Assembly (NCBI RefSeq): GCF_018873765.1
Contig: NC_057924.1
Coordinates: forward strand, 3,596,001-3,660,000
Source of the DNA: Telopea speciosissima
Taxonomy: Eukaryota; Streptophyta; Magnoliopsida; Proteales; Proteaceae
Direction of reading: 5' to 3'
DNA: 64,000 nt
Position numbers and translations under genes: made by a program. The notes under the pieces were generated by a model. It ran no database searches, was not told the DNA's origin, and saw nothing but the letters and a program-made list of their open reading frames with translations. Position 1 is the first letter of the stretch. Every line of letters starts with the position of its first letter. Below, piece by piece: positions 12,714 to 25,281 of this stretch.

Positions 12714-15700
12714 ATAATGTGTACACATTATATGCATGAGAGCTTGGGTTTTACTTTTTGGGGGTTTTTTATGGCTCGATTGGTTTGGGTTTTACCCAAT
12801 ACATCAACCCAAGCCCAACTCAACCCAACTTAGGGCGTAAAAGTTCCAGCCCAACCTATGGATTTCTTTAGGTTGGACTTAGATGGCTTCGGATAAGGCC
12901 ATTCAAGGGTAGGGATGTAAATAGATCGAATTTCAATCAAATATAACACTAGCTTTATCTACATCCGATGATCTTTCGAACGGATGTCTAGATTGTTTTC
13001 AAAAATCGATTTTTCGAATATAAATTCCCCCATATGAATATACTAACACAAAATCGACACAAAGCAATTGTTGCATCAGCAAGATTTTTTACTTATTATA
13101 TTTTTTCTTTTCTTTTCTTGACATCCAAACATTGCCTAAGGATTGTCCCCGCCCCCCCCCCCCCCCTTCCCCATCCTAAGATCTCAGTCGCTCAGACAAT
13201 AGGACCTACCTATGAATAAATTGTGGGACCCAAGAGTGGCTAGCAAGCTATGGTAAAAATATCTAATCTATTGCCCAATGTGTTCCTATTTGTCCAAGTT
13301 TGTGCAAATAAATCGAGGGAAAAAGAACTCTATCTGGGAGTGTGGCCTATACCAATGTTCTCATGTGTCTATATCTCTCTTCCTTCTATAAAAGGACATC
13401 TTTACCCCTTATTTTGGGGAGGGGATAGATAGATTAGCCGATACAATATAGAGATGGCTTTTTAATGAAAGAATGGTGTTTTGATATGGAATTGGGCTTA
13501 TATAGCTAAATACAATATCGATATCAGTATTGGTGGTGACCCATATTGTGAATTAAATCCATAGCAATGATGCACCATCATTGTAGATCCTTTCACTACA
13601 CAAACTGCTCATATTCGGTGAGGCTTTAGTCTTTCTTCATGATGAAGTATAGATGAAGGAACAATCTCTTCACCTATGATGATTTGATGCTATAATATGA
13701 CTCTGGGAAGAGCAATTGTCATCATTAACTCCCCACCTCTTATTATTGAAAATCCAAAATACCCTTCTCTAGTCCAATGAGAAGATTTCAAATCTCCCTA
13801 CGGAGAAATAATCTCTTCATCATAGGTTAGGATAACCAAGGTCCATGTGGTGATCTTCATAAACAAGACTTCAAACCATGGGGTTATGGGATGTCCTTTT
13901 TTCTCCCCCTTAAGGCAGGACAATCAAATATACGGTGGGGCCTACATGATTATGTATTTGTGGGAATATTTTTTTGGGGGGTAGAAGTTTGTGTGTGAAA
14001 TTGAGACACTAAAGTCTAGCCTTGTGGGAGTGGTGTTGAGCCAATTTATAATGTGTGAACCAAATGCCAAATTTTCCTACCAAATGTATGTATGTGGTGT
14101 TCAAATCTAACCCAAAGTTGTTCGTAGTCTTCCACTCTCACCCACTCCACAATGTTTTGCCGACCCCCATTTTAATACATAGTGTTGGTGGTGGCCGTTG
14201 TTTATAATCTTCTTCTTCTTCAATTCTCACGAGTAGGCAGATAGATATTTTGGTCCTCTGATGTGTGATACAGTATGTAACGCACCATCCGATAGTCCTG
14301 TATGCTTAAGCATACAACCCAACACACAGGCAATACCCTTTTACTGACTCAATGAACCGATTCTTAACGAGGAATGGGAGAAGAGACAAAAGCCGTAAAG
14401 CTTTACACATTCTTGAATTCTTGACGTAATACTACAAAAAGTCAACATTAATGGAGTTACGCAAGTAGTCTCCATTAATTCTCCAATCCATATTTCTCCA
14501 AACAATAAAGTCTTTCATATTTCCTTTCTTTCCTACCTGCACATTACCAACCTTTAAGAATTAATCACTGTTTTACGTAATTCTTTCTTTCTAATTATAA
14601 AAATATTTTAGCGGGTACTTGTGCATGCTTTTCTTCTTCTCCTCTTTAATGATGAGTCACACAAACTTAAATGGGGATTAAGCCTTCTAAGCGCCATCGT
14701 CTGTGTCTTTTATTTCCTCGTGCTATTTTAAACATATTTTTCACTCTTCATAAATATTGATTTTTCTTTCACAACCTCCTTTGCCCGACATTAGTATAGG
14801 GATAAAGTGGAATGGTATGGATCAGGGGTAAAATAATAATAAATAAAAAATCTAATTTTTTAAAGAAAAATCAAGGGCAAAACTATCCAAATACGGGTCA
14901 ATCTATGCCAATAAGTATCAATTTCAAAGGTGACTGATACCCAACCTGATACTGTGCACTAAAACCATAGATGGGAAAATGCCAAATCCACGATTTTTGC
15001 ATTTAACATTATCATAATATCATTCGCCAGAGATCAACAGACATGAAATATTAACACCATCTATAACCTGAATATGTCGGAAACATACAGTCAATGAATC
15101 TCGATCGTGGATTGGACATAAAACTTATATAAATATATGTTTAAATACTATTATTTTAAATAATAATAATTTAAATTATTTCTAAACACTTTTATAAAAT
15201 TGCCACCTAACTCAAAATTTGGTCCAATCATAGTTAATGAATTTCTACTTGATATTCTCAAGGTTCAGGAAATTAATTTCATGTTGAGAATCTCTCTCAT
15301 TCATTGAAAAATGTTGTAAATCTAATGAACCAATAATTAACCAATATTGACATTAATCTTTTGTACACCAAGACCTAGAAGATCCAATTGCAAACAATGA
15401 GGACCTCTCAAGTTTAGTAACTAAAGTAGCAACGATGAGAGTTTTGTAGCTAAATTATAACAAGCAACGTTCTATGCAAGACTCTCATAATGATCAATTC
15501 CATTCACTCTCATAACATATGAATACCTACTTACATTTATATTGTAGGAATATCATTTCCTAAAAATATACAATGTAACAACCATATAAATCGAATGTTT
15601 AGTTCGATGCCTAGTTGCAAATAATATAAAGGTCTAACCTTATGGCATATATAATCATGCAATCATACATAAAAAAGATGAGTTAATTTTAATTTAAATT

Positions 15701-17262
15701 ATTCAAATTGAGTTTAATGAACACACATACACAACAATGACATCACTAGTCAGAGGGCTATGAGGGGATGTACATGAAAATGGGCCATATTGTATCTTGA
15801 ACTTAAATGCAAACCAAAACCAGAGGTCCAGAACCAAACCAATAGACATCCTTTAGATATTTACTGTTTAATGATTTAACTTTTTTTTGGTAAATCTGTT
15901 TAATGATTTAACACTCTCGTTACAGAAAGTAGCCGTTGGAAATGGTGACGCCATTGATTCTCCTAGTCTGAGAGTTATAAAGACTCTTGTCGCTGGTCTA
16001 CTAACCAGTAACCAGTAGACCCCACCCCACCGACACACACATCAGTCCAGAAATTCCACATCCAGATCATCTTCTCTTCTCCCAGAGCCCGCATCCCGCC
16101 TTTTTTTTATTTTATTTTTACATAAATTTAAAACCTTTTGCCTGGAAAATGTAACAAAAATTTTAGGCTCAATGTTCTCTGTGGCGGAAGTGCAGGCTTC
16201 GTCCAGATACATGGGGTGATCAAAATAACTGCCCCACCCCCTTGAATGGTAAAAATATTCAGTCTATGTGTTTGGGTGTAGGTTGCATTGCGGGACAAAA
16301 AACATCAGTCCAAAATTTAATAAGAAATAAGGTAGAACATCAAAATTGTAAATACAACTTTTTTTATTAAAAAATATTATTAAGGATAACGTGAGGAACT
16401 CATGGTAGGAGATTACACAAATCACGAAACAATGGATCGAAGATAGGCCACATCATCATACATCACCGATAGAACCCTCATTGCCAAGGAGAAATTGTAA
16501 ATACAATTTAATGAACACAAATAATAACAGAAACAATGAGCTAAGAATACTCTATACCAAATGATAAGAAAGCAAATTATACTGAATCAAAATCCATGGT
16601 AAAACAAATCTAAAAATTGCAGTTTAGAAAGATGTATTAAATCTCTAATCATCCTCTCCCTCTCTCTCTCCCCCCCCCCCCCCCCACTTCCACATAATAT
16701 TTTTTTGAAAACCTCCCATAATGATTGAGTCTAGGTTTAAAACTTAGAAACAAGATTCATATCGATCCAATAGGCAAGAAATTGTTGTCTAGCCGTATAG
16801 CACCTGCATCGGCACAAGGACAACTAAGAGTACACTCAAGAACATCAACACAGATGTCATCTTTTGATTTCATGTTGGTTAAGGCAATACTTTCACATGC
16901 CAATGTGCTTGGATACAAGAGCCATGCGATCGGGTAGCGTTCTGATTTAAGTTCAATAGTAATGACTCTTTTTCCTTTTTGTTGGAGGGGGGGAAGAAAT
17001 GACATTTTATGCAGGAGAAGCTGAAAAGGTTAAGATAAAAATAAATAATAATCACGTATTATTATCGATAATCATTAATGACTGAGCAAGGCATGTTACA
17101 AACCCCCACTTTAGTCTTTAGTGTTGAAATAAAAGACAAAACAACACCTGAAGTTAAGTATTGTAAAGAGAAAGCCAATCCAATCAAGAGGGGCACAGCG
17201 GCCGAGCCAAAATACACTGGTGTTTGGTAAAGATAATTGAGACTTTGTCCGGATAAGCTACT

Positions 17263-17349
17263 CACATGGGACGGGTGGGGACAGATCTGACCTCTCCACG
17301 GGATGTGGATCCCATACCTTAGAGGCGGGTTCCCACCCGTCCCCATGTG
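17263..17349. repeat. Short fold-back (inverted repeat)
   Basis: The left arm cacatgggacgggtgggga (about 17263-17281) pairs with the right arm tcccacccgtccccatgtg (about 17331-17349), with one bulged base. About 50 bases of loop lie between them. It could be a small MITE core; no clear target duplication was seen. Confidence 0.6.
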
Positions 17350-18564
17350 GATAGTAGAATTGAACTCGTCCCAATTCTCATCTGGGAAAGGAATTTGGAA
17401 CCCTAATCTTTTTCCATAAAATAATTACTAAAGTCTCAACATCCTCCAATAAGATCATCTCCAACTACCTATCAGATGGGTCCTAGATCTACTGGATAAC
17501 AAAAAAAATTACAGAACTGGTAGTTATCCATTATGTTTTACATTTAGAAGGTAAGATTTTGAAAAGATTTACAAAAATCTCATGTAAGTAAAGAAAGGTC
17601 AATTGAATACCTAAAATACCCCCAACTGTATTTTCTCTTCTTTCTTCCTCCATCGAAGGAACATCTCTGCATCCACTCCCTTCTTTTCTCCCTCCTCCTG
17701 CCCTGCCAAAGCCCTAAAACCAAAACCCAGTTGTCTTGTTCAGGTAGCTGGACCATGGGCTTCAGATTGAAAAGTTTGAAGTAAAAAAAGAAAACTTATG
17801 GGCAACTTTACGTTGCGTCATAGGAGGTGGAAGACTCCGGCTCATTGAGTAGCGGCACTACACCTTCTGCGTCCTCCACCGAGTTGCATTGCTATTTCTT
17901 TTCTCAAGCACCTTAGACTGAGAAGGCCTCAATTTATTAGACATAATCTGCAATGTCGCTGCAATCTCCGGCTAATATGAAACCACCCCATTCATTCAGT
18001 GTGATTAAACCTGTGTTTCCATCTCCTACTCTTTGTTCAAATTACTTGTGAATCAAAGAGATATTAGCTCTGGTTTTGAGGATAGCTTGATCTGAAAGAG
18101 AAATCTGGTGGGTTAGGTTATACTTGCTTTATATGTTCTTCATGCCCAGGACCTGACACTGACAAATCAGCGAAAGGGCAGCAGTTGAAACATGCTTCGG
18201 ATATCATTTAGAGAATTGTATGTGGATTGAAGATAATACATTCGCCACCTCTACAATTATAGTTATCCACCATGAGATTTGATTTCAAACGGACAAGGTC
18301 ATGGTGCTACTGAGTTTTAAACTATCAAGCCGAAGCCTCTTCGTTGGAACCTAACTTATAATGGACCATGGAAGAGAATCACACAGAAAGAGAGAGTCAA
18401 AGAGATCTTTCTACCATTCCCACATTTATCCAGGATGCAGAAGTAGCTAGTCGAATAGATCCAGACAAAACCAGTAGCAACAGAGAGCATTCAGTCCGCA
18501 CCAAAACTAACAATAAATTTACTGGGACCGGATAGGCTCTCTTCCGTTTCTAAAGAGAAACCTC

Positions 18565-18624
18565 TCGTGTGTGTGTGTGTGTGTGTGAAAGAGAGAGAGA
18601 GAGAGAGTGTGTGTGTGTGTGTGT

Positions 18625-18678
<54 letters not shown>
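18565..18678. repeat. Compound GT/GA microsatellite
   Basis: A block of (GT)n-GAAA-(GA)n is followed by a second block of the same pattern, ending in a long pure GA tract. The two-block structure suggests the compound unit itself was duplicated. The apparent ORFs on both strands here are repeat translations, not genes. Confidence 0.9.
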
Positions 18679-18682
<4 letters not shown>

Positions 18683-20102
18683 AAACGTTGCCAGCATATG
18701 CTTGAAGGAGAAGGGAGTGGTTGCGAAGGCATTCCCTCGAAGAAGACGAAGAAGAAGAAGATAGAAGGAGAGAATGATGTTAGGGGTATTTTAGGTTATT
18801 CCTTAAGTGTTTTTTACTCGTATGGAGATTTAGTAAATCTTTTCAAAATCTTACTTGTAAATGTAAAACATAATTGATAACCACCATTTTTGTAAATTTT
18901 ACTTTTACTTGGTAGATCTAGGCAATTTCGCCAAGATTTAAACACGCATCCTTTTATGTTTGCAGGTGTTAGGAAGTGTGTTCAAATTTTTTCAATCGTT
19001 GGATGGGTAGTTGAAGAGGAATTGAATGCCCAAAGAGTCGGAGAGGATCCGGATCTTCAAACAAAACTGCAGAAATGGGTTAAAGATACCATACCCGATG
19101 CCAAAATCCAAATCCAAATTCTTTTCACAAGAAATAGAAGCCGCATTAGGAACCCTACAATTGTCATAAAACCACAAAAGACAGCTGTCACTTACTTATT
19201 GCTCTTCTACGTTACACATTTGCTTGTGGAAAAAAAGACAAACACATAATAGCTCTTCAACGTTATAGACATTTGAGATATGGGTACACATTTTCACCGA
19301 ACCTCACCCACTAATTTACCAATACTTACGACTAAAATGCAAACGAAGTATTTATTTAAAGTAATAACACGCAGATCCATCTCCTCCGTCCATCCACTTT
19401 CTATTATAAATCATCGTATACGTGTTGTCACCACTTAGGATATGAATTCATGATCCTTGGTTTCTACCAAAACCCCAAAAAAAAAAAACAAAGAATTCAT
19501 GATCTTTGGTTATTAACTTGTCTTAGGTTTGATAACCTATTTTGAGCTTTTTTTTCTAAGACTCCCTTAACACAACCAACCCCACCCCCCAAAGGAATCT
19601 TTGGTTGGGCATGACACGTGTACGGGTAGGATTCCTAATATTGAGCTAAAATATGAAGCAGACATGATTTGTACGTAAGGAGTATTAAAACGGTCAAGTT
19701 GGTGGTGGCCGCAACATTTTTTGTTTGTTTTTTCGGCCGCAACGTTCAAAATGACTAAAAAAGAAAGGGATTAGGCTTAGCCCCACGGCCCCCACCACCC
19801 ATGTCAGTCACTGTTATAACGGTCGTCAATAAAATTGGTTTCTCAATTTTTTATGTCTCAAAAATAAAATAAAATAAAATGTCATGACGGTGTTATCAAC
19901 GGTTATAACGGATCCCGTACATCTGTCATATTTGTTCTCCACTCGAGCTCCGCTTTTTTTTAGACCCCTCTATCCCGGAAATTTATCCTACTCCGTGTGC
20001 CATACTCTCTCTCCACTCTCCCCACGTCCACGTTGAGGAGTCCGAATCTCTGTTTGCCAGTTCCCCCACAAACTTCTCATCTCAAAGGGGAAGGAAGCAG
20101 TC

Positions 20103-20110
20103 TATAAATA
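20103..20110 (+). promoter_or_regulatory. TATA box of the glucanase gene
   Basis: The motif tataaata lies 84 bases upstream of the preferred ATG at 20194. This implies a transcription start near 20135 and a short leader. An in-frame ATG at 20161 also falls inside that predicted leader. Confidence 0.6.
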
Positions 20111-20193
20111 TCAGTAATTACAGAAGAAAGAAAGCTTCCGTTTTCCATATTCTCCTTCTCATGCTCACTCTCTGTTTCTCTCACAATCAGAGC

Positions 20194-22188
20194 ATGGAAC
20201 GTCTTACCTTTCCTTGTTTCCTCTTACTTCTCTTCATCTTCGCATTTGCTGCAGGTAAGCAAGCTCTTCTTCATTTTCCTTTAATACTCTCTCTCTCTCT
20301 CTCTTTGTAATGTTTCTGTTTGTTTTTAACGTTTAAATTTACAGATGCGGGTTCCATCGGAGTTAACTACGGCCGAATAGCGAACAACCTTCCTCCAGCG
20401 CCAAAGGTGGTTCAGCTCCTCAAGTCTCAAGGTCTGGAGAAGGTCAAGCTCTACGATACTGACCCTACCGTACTCAAGGCTCTTGCTGGTTCAGGCATCA
20501 AGGTTGTCGTCGACTTACCAAACGAGCAGCTCTACTTGGCCTCGAAGACTTCATCCTTCGCCAACAATTGGGTCCAGAAGAACATCGTTGCTTACCATCC
20601 ATCCACCCAAATCTATGCCATTGCCGTCGGCAACGAAGTGTTTGTTGACCCCAACAACACAACCAATTACCTTGTCCCAGCCATGCGCAACATCCAGGCC
20701 GCGCTCGTCAAATTCAAACTCGATTCTTCGATTAAGGTGTCGTCACCCATAGCCCTCAGTGCTCTACAGAACTCATACCCGTCTTCTGCGGGATCCTTCA
20801 AACAGGAGCTAATCGAACCCGTAATCAAACCCATGCTGGAATTTCTGCGGGAGACCGGGTCGTACCTTATGGTGAATGCTTACCCTTTCTTCGCTTACTC
20901 GGCCAACGCCGACGTTATCTCCCTGGATTACGCTCTTTTCAGGAATAACTCCGGCGTAGTTGACTCCGGCAATGGATTACGTTATTACAGTCTCTTTGAC
21001 GCACAAATCGATGCGGTGTTTGCGGCAATGTCGGCTTTGAAGTACGACAATATCGAGTTAACGGTGACGGAGACCGGATGGCCGTCCAAGGGAGACGAGA
21101 CAGAAACGGGTGCGGGCGAGGAAAATGCAGCTGCCTACAACGGCAACCTCGTGCGGAGGATACTCACAGGGGGAGGAACTCCGTTGAGACCCAAGGCGGA
21201 GATAGAGGTGTTCTTGTTTGCGCTGTTCAATGAGAACAACAAACCCGGTCCGACCTCCGAGAGGAACTACGGGCTTTTCTACCCAACCGAAGAAAAGGTG
21301 TACGACATACCATTGACGATGGCGGAGGTGACACAGCAGGGTCCGGTTAGCGGCGGAGGGAAGAGCCAAGTGACCAACCCCGTGAAGGGCAGTGGAGGAA
21401 GCGGCGGCACCGTATCGACTAGCTCGTCGGGGCAGACGTGGTGTGTGGCGAATGGGAAAGCAGGGAATCAGAGGTTGCAGGCGGCGTTGGATTATGCGTG
21501 CGGTGAAGGAGGGGCGGATTGTAGCCAGATACAGCCGAGTGGGCTTTGTTACGATCCCAATACAGTGGAGGCACACGCATCGTTCGCATTCAACAGCTAC
21601 TATCAGAAGAATGGGAGACGAATGGGAACCTGTGATTTCCAAGGAGCCGCTTATGTCGTTACCCAACCTCCCAGTGCGTCTTCTTCCCCTTCTCATTCAT
21701 TTTATTTATCCTTAACAAACACAACCCACTGTGCACATGTTAGGCCCTGGTAGTAGGATTCTGGTTTTGCTCGACCTTCGTTCATGAACATTGATCAGTG
21801 ATGATGACTGATGAGTGTGACCCAGAGCAAAGAGATTAGTTGCAGGCGGCCGCGATGGGGACTGGGCAGGGTTTCCCACTTTCCCTCTTTTTTCACTTTC
21901 CACTTTTCACTTTCACAGTGAGATTAGCGTGGGAGACAGACATTGTTTCTCAAAGTGGTGTCTTGTCACAGTGGGAGAAGACTGGGTAGGGGGAGATAAC
22001 ATTCAAACCTTGAACCAAGCAAAAGGGTTTTCCAGTCTAGTTCCGAATTCCGAGGATTTGAGTTTTGTTTTCACACTTATTTTATGGATTGGGTTTTTAC
22101 ATAACTTTCACCTGCAACTAGATGATAATTTATTTTAATTTTTCTTGCAGAGTTTGGGAAATGCGAGTTCACCACTACGAGTAACTAA
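20194..22188 (+). CDS. Secreted glucan endo-1,3-beta-glucosidase (GH17) with C-terminal X8/CBM43 domain
   Basis: The enzyme hydrolyses internal beta-1,3-glucan (callose) linkages in the wall or apoplast. Exons are 20194-20254, 20345-21673 and 22151-22188, giving 475 residues. Residues 1-20 are a hydrophobic signal peptide (FPCFLLLLFIFAFAA). The mature protein starts near DAGSIGVNYGRIANNLPP, the usual GH17 opening. The likely acid/base Glu118 is in VGNEVF and the nucleophile Glu263 is in TETGWPSKGD. A Gly/Ser/Thr-rich linker (about 365-384) leads to an X8 domain from TWCVANGK (Trp386) with the expected cysteines (YACGEGGADCSQ, LCYDP, GTCDF, GKCEF). The protein ends right after X8 with no hydrophobic GPI tail, so it is predicted to be soluble or wall-bound. 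An in-frame ATG at 20161 would add 11 polar residues before the signal peptide; 20194 gives the cleaner signal. Confidence 0.93.
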
Positions 22189-22489
22189 AAGGAACGATGG
22201 AGGGAGGAAGGCAGATGGAGGGAGAAGATGAGTTCTTTTCCTGTAATGTTTGTTTTTTTGCAGAATTGGGGATACCTTTGTTTTATTTATTGGTAGGAGA
22301 TAAATTACTTAAAACATTTTATTTGACTGCATTTGTAGTCTTAATAGTTACACTACTGTATTCCTTTCCAAATTCCTTCTTTTGTAATTAAAAAAAAAAC
22401 TCTTATTTACTCGTCATAGATTATCAATTAATTTGTGTCTATTTCATTAATGTATTTATGTCTTTATTGAGGTGAGAAAGAGAAGTTTT

Positions 22490-23010
22490 CGCTGAAATGG
22501 GGATGGTGGGGGGGGGGGGGGGTTGTTATTTCTTGTTGGATTTCGTTGAGCCAAAAGTGTTGCTAACCATTAAAACTCCTGTGTCTACCTACCGACTTGG
22601 GAGTTGGAAGTTGGGACAAACGACCCATAACCCCCCACCCCCCTAAATATTTTGGCCCATTTCTATTATTTTCTAACTAATAAACTGCAAACTGCAAAGT
22701 GCAGCTTAATGATAATGAAATTGATTAGACGTCTTAAATTGTAGTAAGGGCAATTAAACAAACTTAATTTCAAGTATCCTAAATTAAAAAAAGACTAGTA
22801 TACATACAATCCATGATTTGGTCCCCAAAGGGGGCGAAGGCCCAAACTTGAATTTTCAAGTAAAATATGCTCTCTTTGTCTTTGAAACCAACGAATCTAG
22901 TGTCTTAAAAAGGGATCGACTGATTCGGGGATCTCAATACCGGGTTTTTACTTTTTAATCCTTGAACACAATACTTGTATTAATTGCAAATTAGCACTTA
23001 ACATACTTCA
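22490..23010. repeat. Segmental duplication, copy 1
   Basis: Shares an ordered series of motifs with 23696-24125: tcttgttggatttcgttgagcc, attaaaactcc, ttggccca, gcaaagtgcagctta, gataatgaaattgat, gatttggtcc, aaaggg, acttgtattaattgcaaatta. The similarity is clear but there are many substitutions and indels. The copy contains a G run (about 22509-22522). Confidence 0.7.
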
Positions 23011-23695
23011 TTTTTTTTTGGGTTTTTTTGGGAGAGTGGGTGGACTCCGGGGACTCTGATCCTTTGTGGTGCAACAGGTTTGGGCACGCAACCCAACACA
23101 CAGTCATTGGATGGGCCATCTAATGTGTATTGGACGCCTTATCACACCACATAGTAGCCCCGTTTGAATTCGAGAGGAAAGAATGTAGTATTAGGGAAAA
23201 AGAAGGCACATGTTGATGAAAAATCTCACTCCTAATAGATGCTCCCACACGTTCTCTTAATGACCCTCGATGCAGGCCACGCAGCCTGATTTCTTAAAAC
23301 AAACTTATAAACCTAGTTGCAAATACCGTTATGAATGGAGGTGCAAGTGCCATTATGCCAAAGAATGAAGTTCCATGTGCAAAGGGAAGTTTCTGAAACA
23401 ATGATAAGAATCCAACCCTGCCATCCCTATACCCCATGGACGGTGTGAGATGGGTTGGGGTGGTGTCAATAGATAATGATGTTTTCATTTTTACAAATCT
23501 AGATTTTGGAACAAAATCAATTTCAATCGGGAGTAAGGGGGGCAAAAATGTCTTTTCATATGAACCAAGAAAAACTCACGAAATTACTAGTGTAGGCCAT
23601 ATTCCTGGACAAAGTTTTTTTTTTTTTTCTCTCAAATATGTTCACCCATCTATTAATTACAAAGGCTTCAGTTCAAATATTTTCTACCTGAAATA

Positions 23696-24125
23696 GGTAG
23701 GTAGAGAGGTTGAGATGGTGATGGTGGTTTTTGTTTCTTCTTGGATTCCGTTGAGCCGAAAGCTGAAAGCTGAAAGCTGAAAGCTGTAAGGAATTAAAAC
23801 TCCATCTGTGATGACCACTATAATTTGGCCCAATTTTATTAGATTCTTACTAACTAAAGCGCAAAGTGCAGCTTATTGATAGTGAAATTGATGATCGTGA
23901 TGAAACGTCTCATTTGGATACATTTTTTTTTTCAGAAAAAAAGAGACAATTTATCCAATCAAGGGTTTGGTCCACAAAGGTCCAAACTGGAATCTTAAAG
24001 TTAAAATAGGGTCTCTTTACCTTTCAAACCACTAAACCATGTAATAATATAGGACCTCTAATGCAAACCTACGCCACCACAACACTTGTATGAGTTGTAA
24101 ATTAACACTTTAACACTCTCTTTTA
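23696..24125. repeat. Segmental duplication, copy 2
   Basis: This is the diverged direct copy of 22490-23010, offset by roughly 1.1-1.2 kb. It contains a local expansion of the aagctga unit (four copies near 23758-23786) exactly where copy 1 has a single aaaagtg. Confidence 0.7.
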
Positions 24126-25154
24126 TTATTGTTATCTAAGCAAATGGATCCCCCTATCATCATTAATTTCACATGAAATAAAATCTCCCCTATGATTAGC
24201 TAAAGTGGCAAAATAGTGTTAAGTTGTTAACTTACACTTAAATCATGGAAGTGTTAATCCAATTCGACTCTAATTCCAATCCAATTCGTCTCTAATACCA
24301 TAAATCATGGGAGTGTCAATCCAGTCATGGTTTTAATACCTGGGAGAGGAATAGGCACACCACCCGTGTATAGTAAACTAGCGGGTGACACCAATGAGGT
24401 AAAATTATCCGATATAATTGATACGTGTCAGTTTCGATATCAACCTAGACCGATACAAATCCCCCAATACCAATATTGCGTCAAGAATTGGGGGGAGCAT
24501 GTTGTTCTTGCAAAGAAGAAGACAACAATAAAAGATCGGGCCGAATCGGTTTGGTCGTTCCAATGCCTAAGTCAAAACTCTCTAGCAACAGATGATAGTA
24601 ATTGAAATCAGATGATCATAGAAGGAGGTTACCCAGTTATTTATAGGTGATTGAGAGTCCTGCAGGTAGTGACGTGACTTAATAGGAAAAGGAATCCTCC
24701 CGGCATGAGTTTAGGCGATTAGAAGCCTTTTCAGGGCTAGGGATAAGCTTTCCAACTCATCATGCCACGTCAGGCTAGATTAGTGTGCTGGTTTAGGGCC
24801 GTTAGGGCCATTTTGCGCTATTTTTGGGGCATGATTCCATCGCCTTACTCGGATTTGACGTCGGGGTGAGGTCGGCCCCTCTTAGGATCAGGTCGCTATC
24901 TTCTCCAAGTCGATTTTTCATCACCTCGTCCTCAGTGATCGACTACTCTCAAGATCGGGTTGCTATCTACTCCAAGTCGGTTCTTCCTCGCCGCGTCCTC
25001 GGTCGGACAACCTGATCGCGAGCATGCACCTTTCTCGTTCACATGGGGTTACACATGTCAGAACCCTATTGGGTGCTGGTTTTATGACGTATCAACCAAC
25101 AATGTTAAAACTTAAAATCCACGAATCCAACAGTCACAGATTGCTCATTTTAGT

Positions 25155-25281
25155 GAGTGCAGGGAATGTTCACGTACGTGAACAACTCACAGCCATTCAG
25201 ATGGAATCTATTCTGTGGAAATATTAATGTTCCATCTGAACGGCTGTGAGTCATTCACGTACGTGAACATTCACCCCCCTC
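25155..25281. mobile_element. Fold-back MITE, 127 bp, Mutator-like
   Basis: The element is almost entirely one inverted repeat. The left arm gaatgttcacgtacgtgaac, continuing through actcacagcc and ttcagatgga, pairs with tccatctgaa, cggctgtgagt and ttcacgtacgtgaacattc on the right. It is flanked by a perfect 9-bp direct repeat cattttagt (25146-25154 and 25282-25290). A 9-bp duplication and G-starting ends fit a Mutator-like MITE. The tip motif ttcacgtacgtgaa is itself palindromic. Confidence 0.8.

Larger units (their letters stand above)
11157..20102. other. Intergenic region between SUMO and the glucanase gene
   Basis: The first few hundred bases are the SUMO 5' region. A gtatattata motif read on the minus strand around 11320-11330 is a possible but unproven TATA element. 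Further on I see C-runs at about 13147-13165 and 16669-16685, a pack-type hAT element (12081-12713), a fold-back (17263-17349), a GT/GA microsatellite (18565-18678) and AT-rich sequence. The short ORFs have no recognisable domains apart from the captured ankyrin fragment. Confidence 0.5.

Noticed and set aside
18491-18877. Serine-leucine and Arg-Glu repeat ORFs
   Set aside because: They are translations of the GT/GA microsatellite on the two strands.
21058-21696. 212-codon open frame antisense to the glucanase gene
   Set aside because: It mirrors GC-rich coding sequence of a clear GH17/X8 gene, has an Arg/Ser-rich nonsense composition and no domain.
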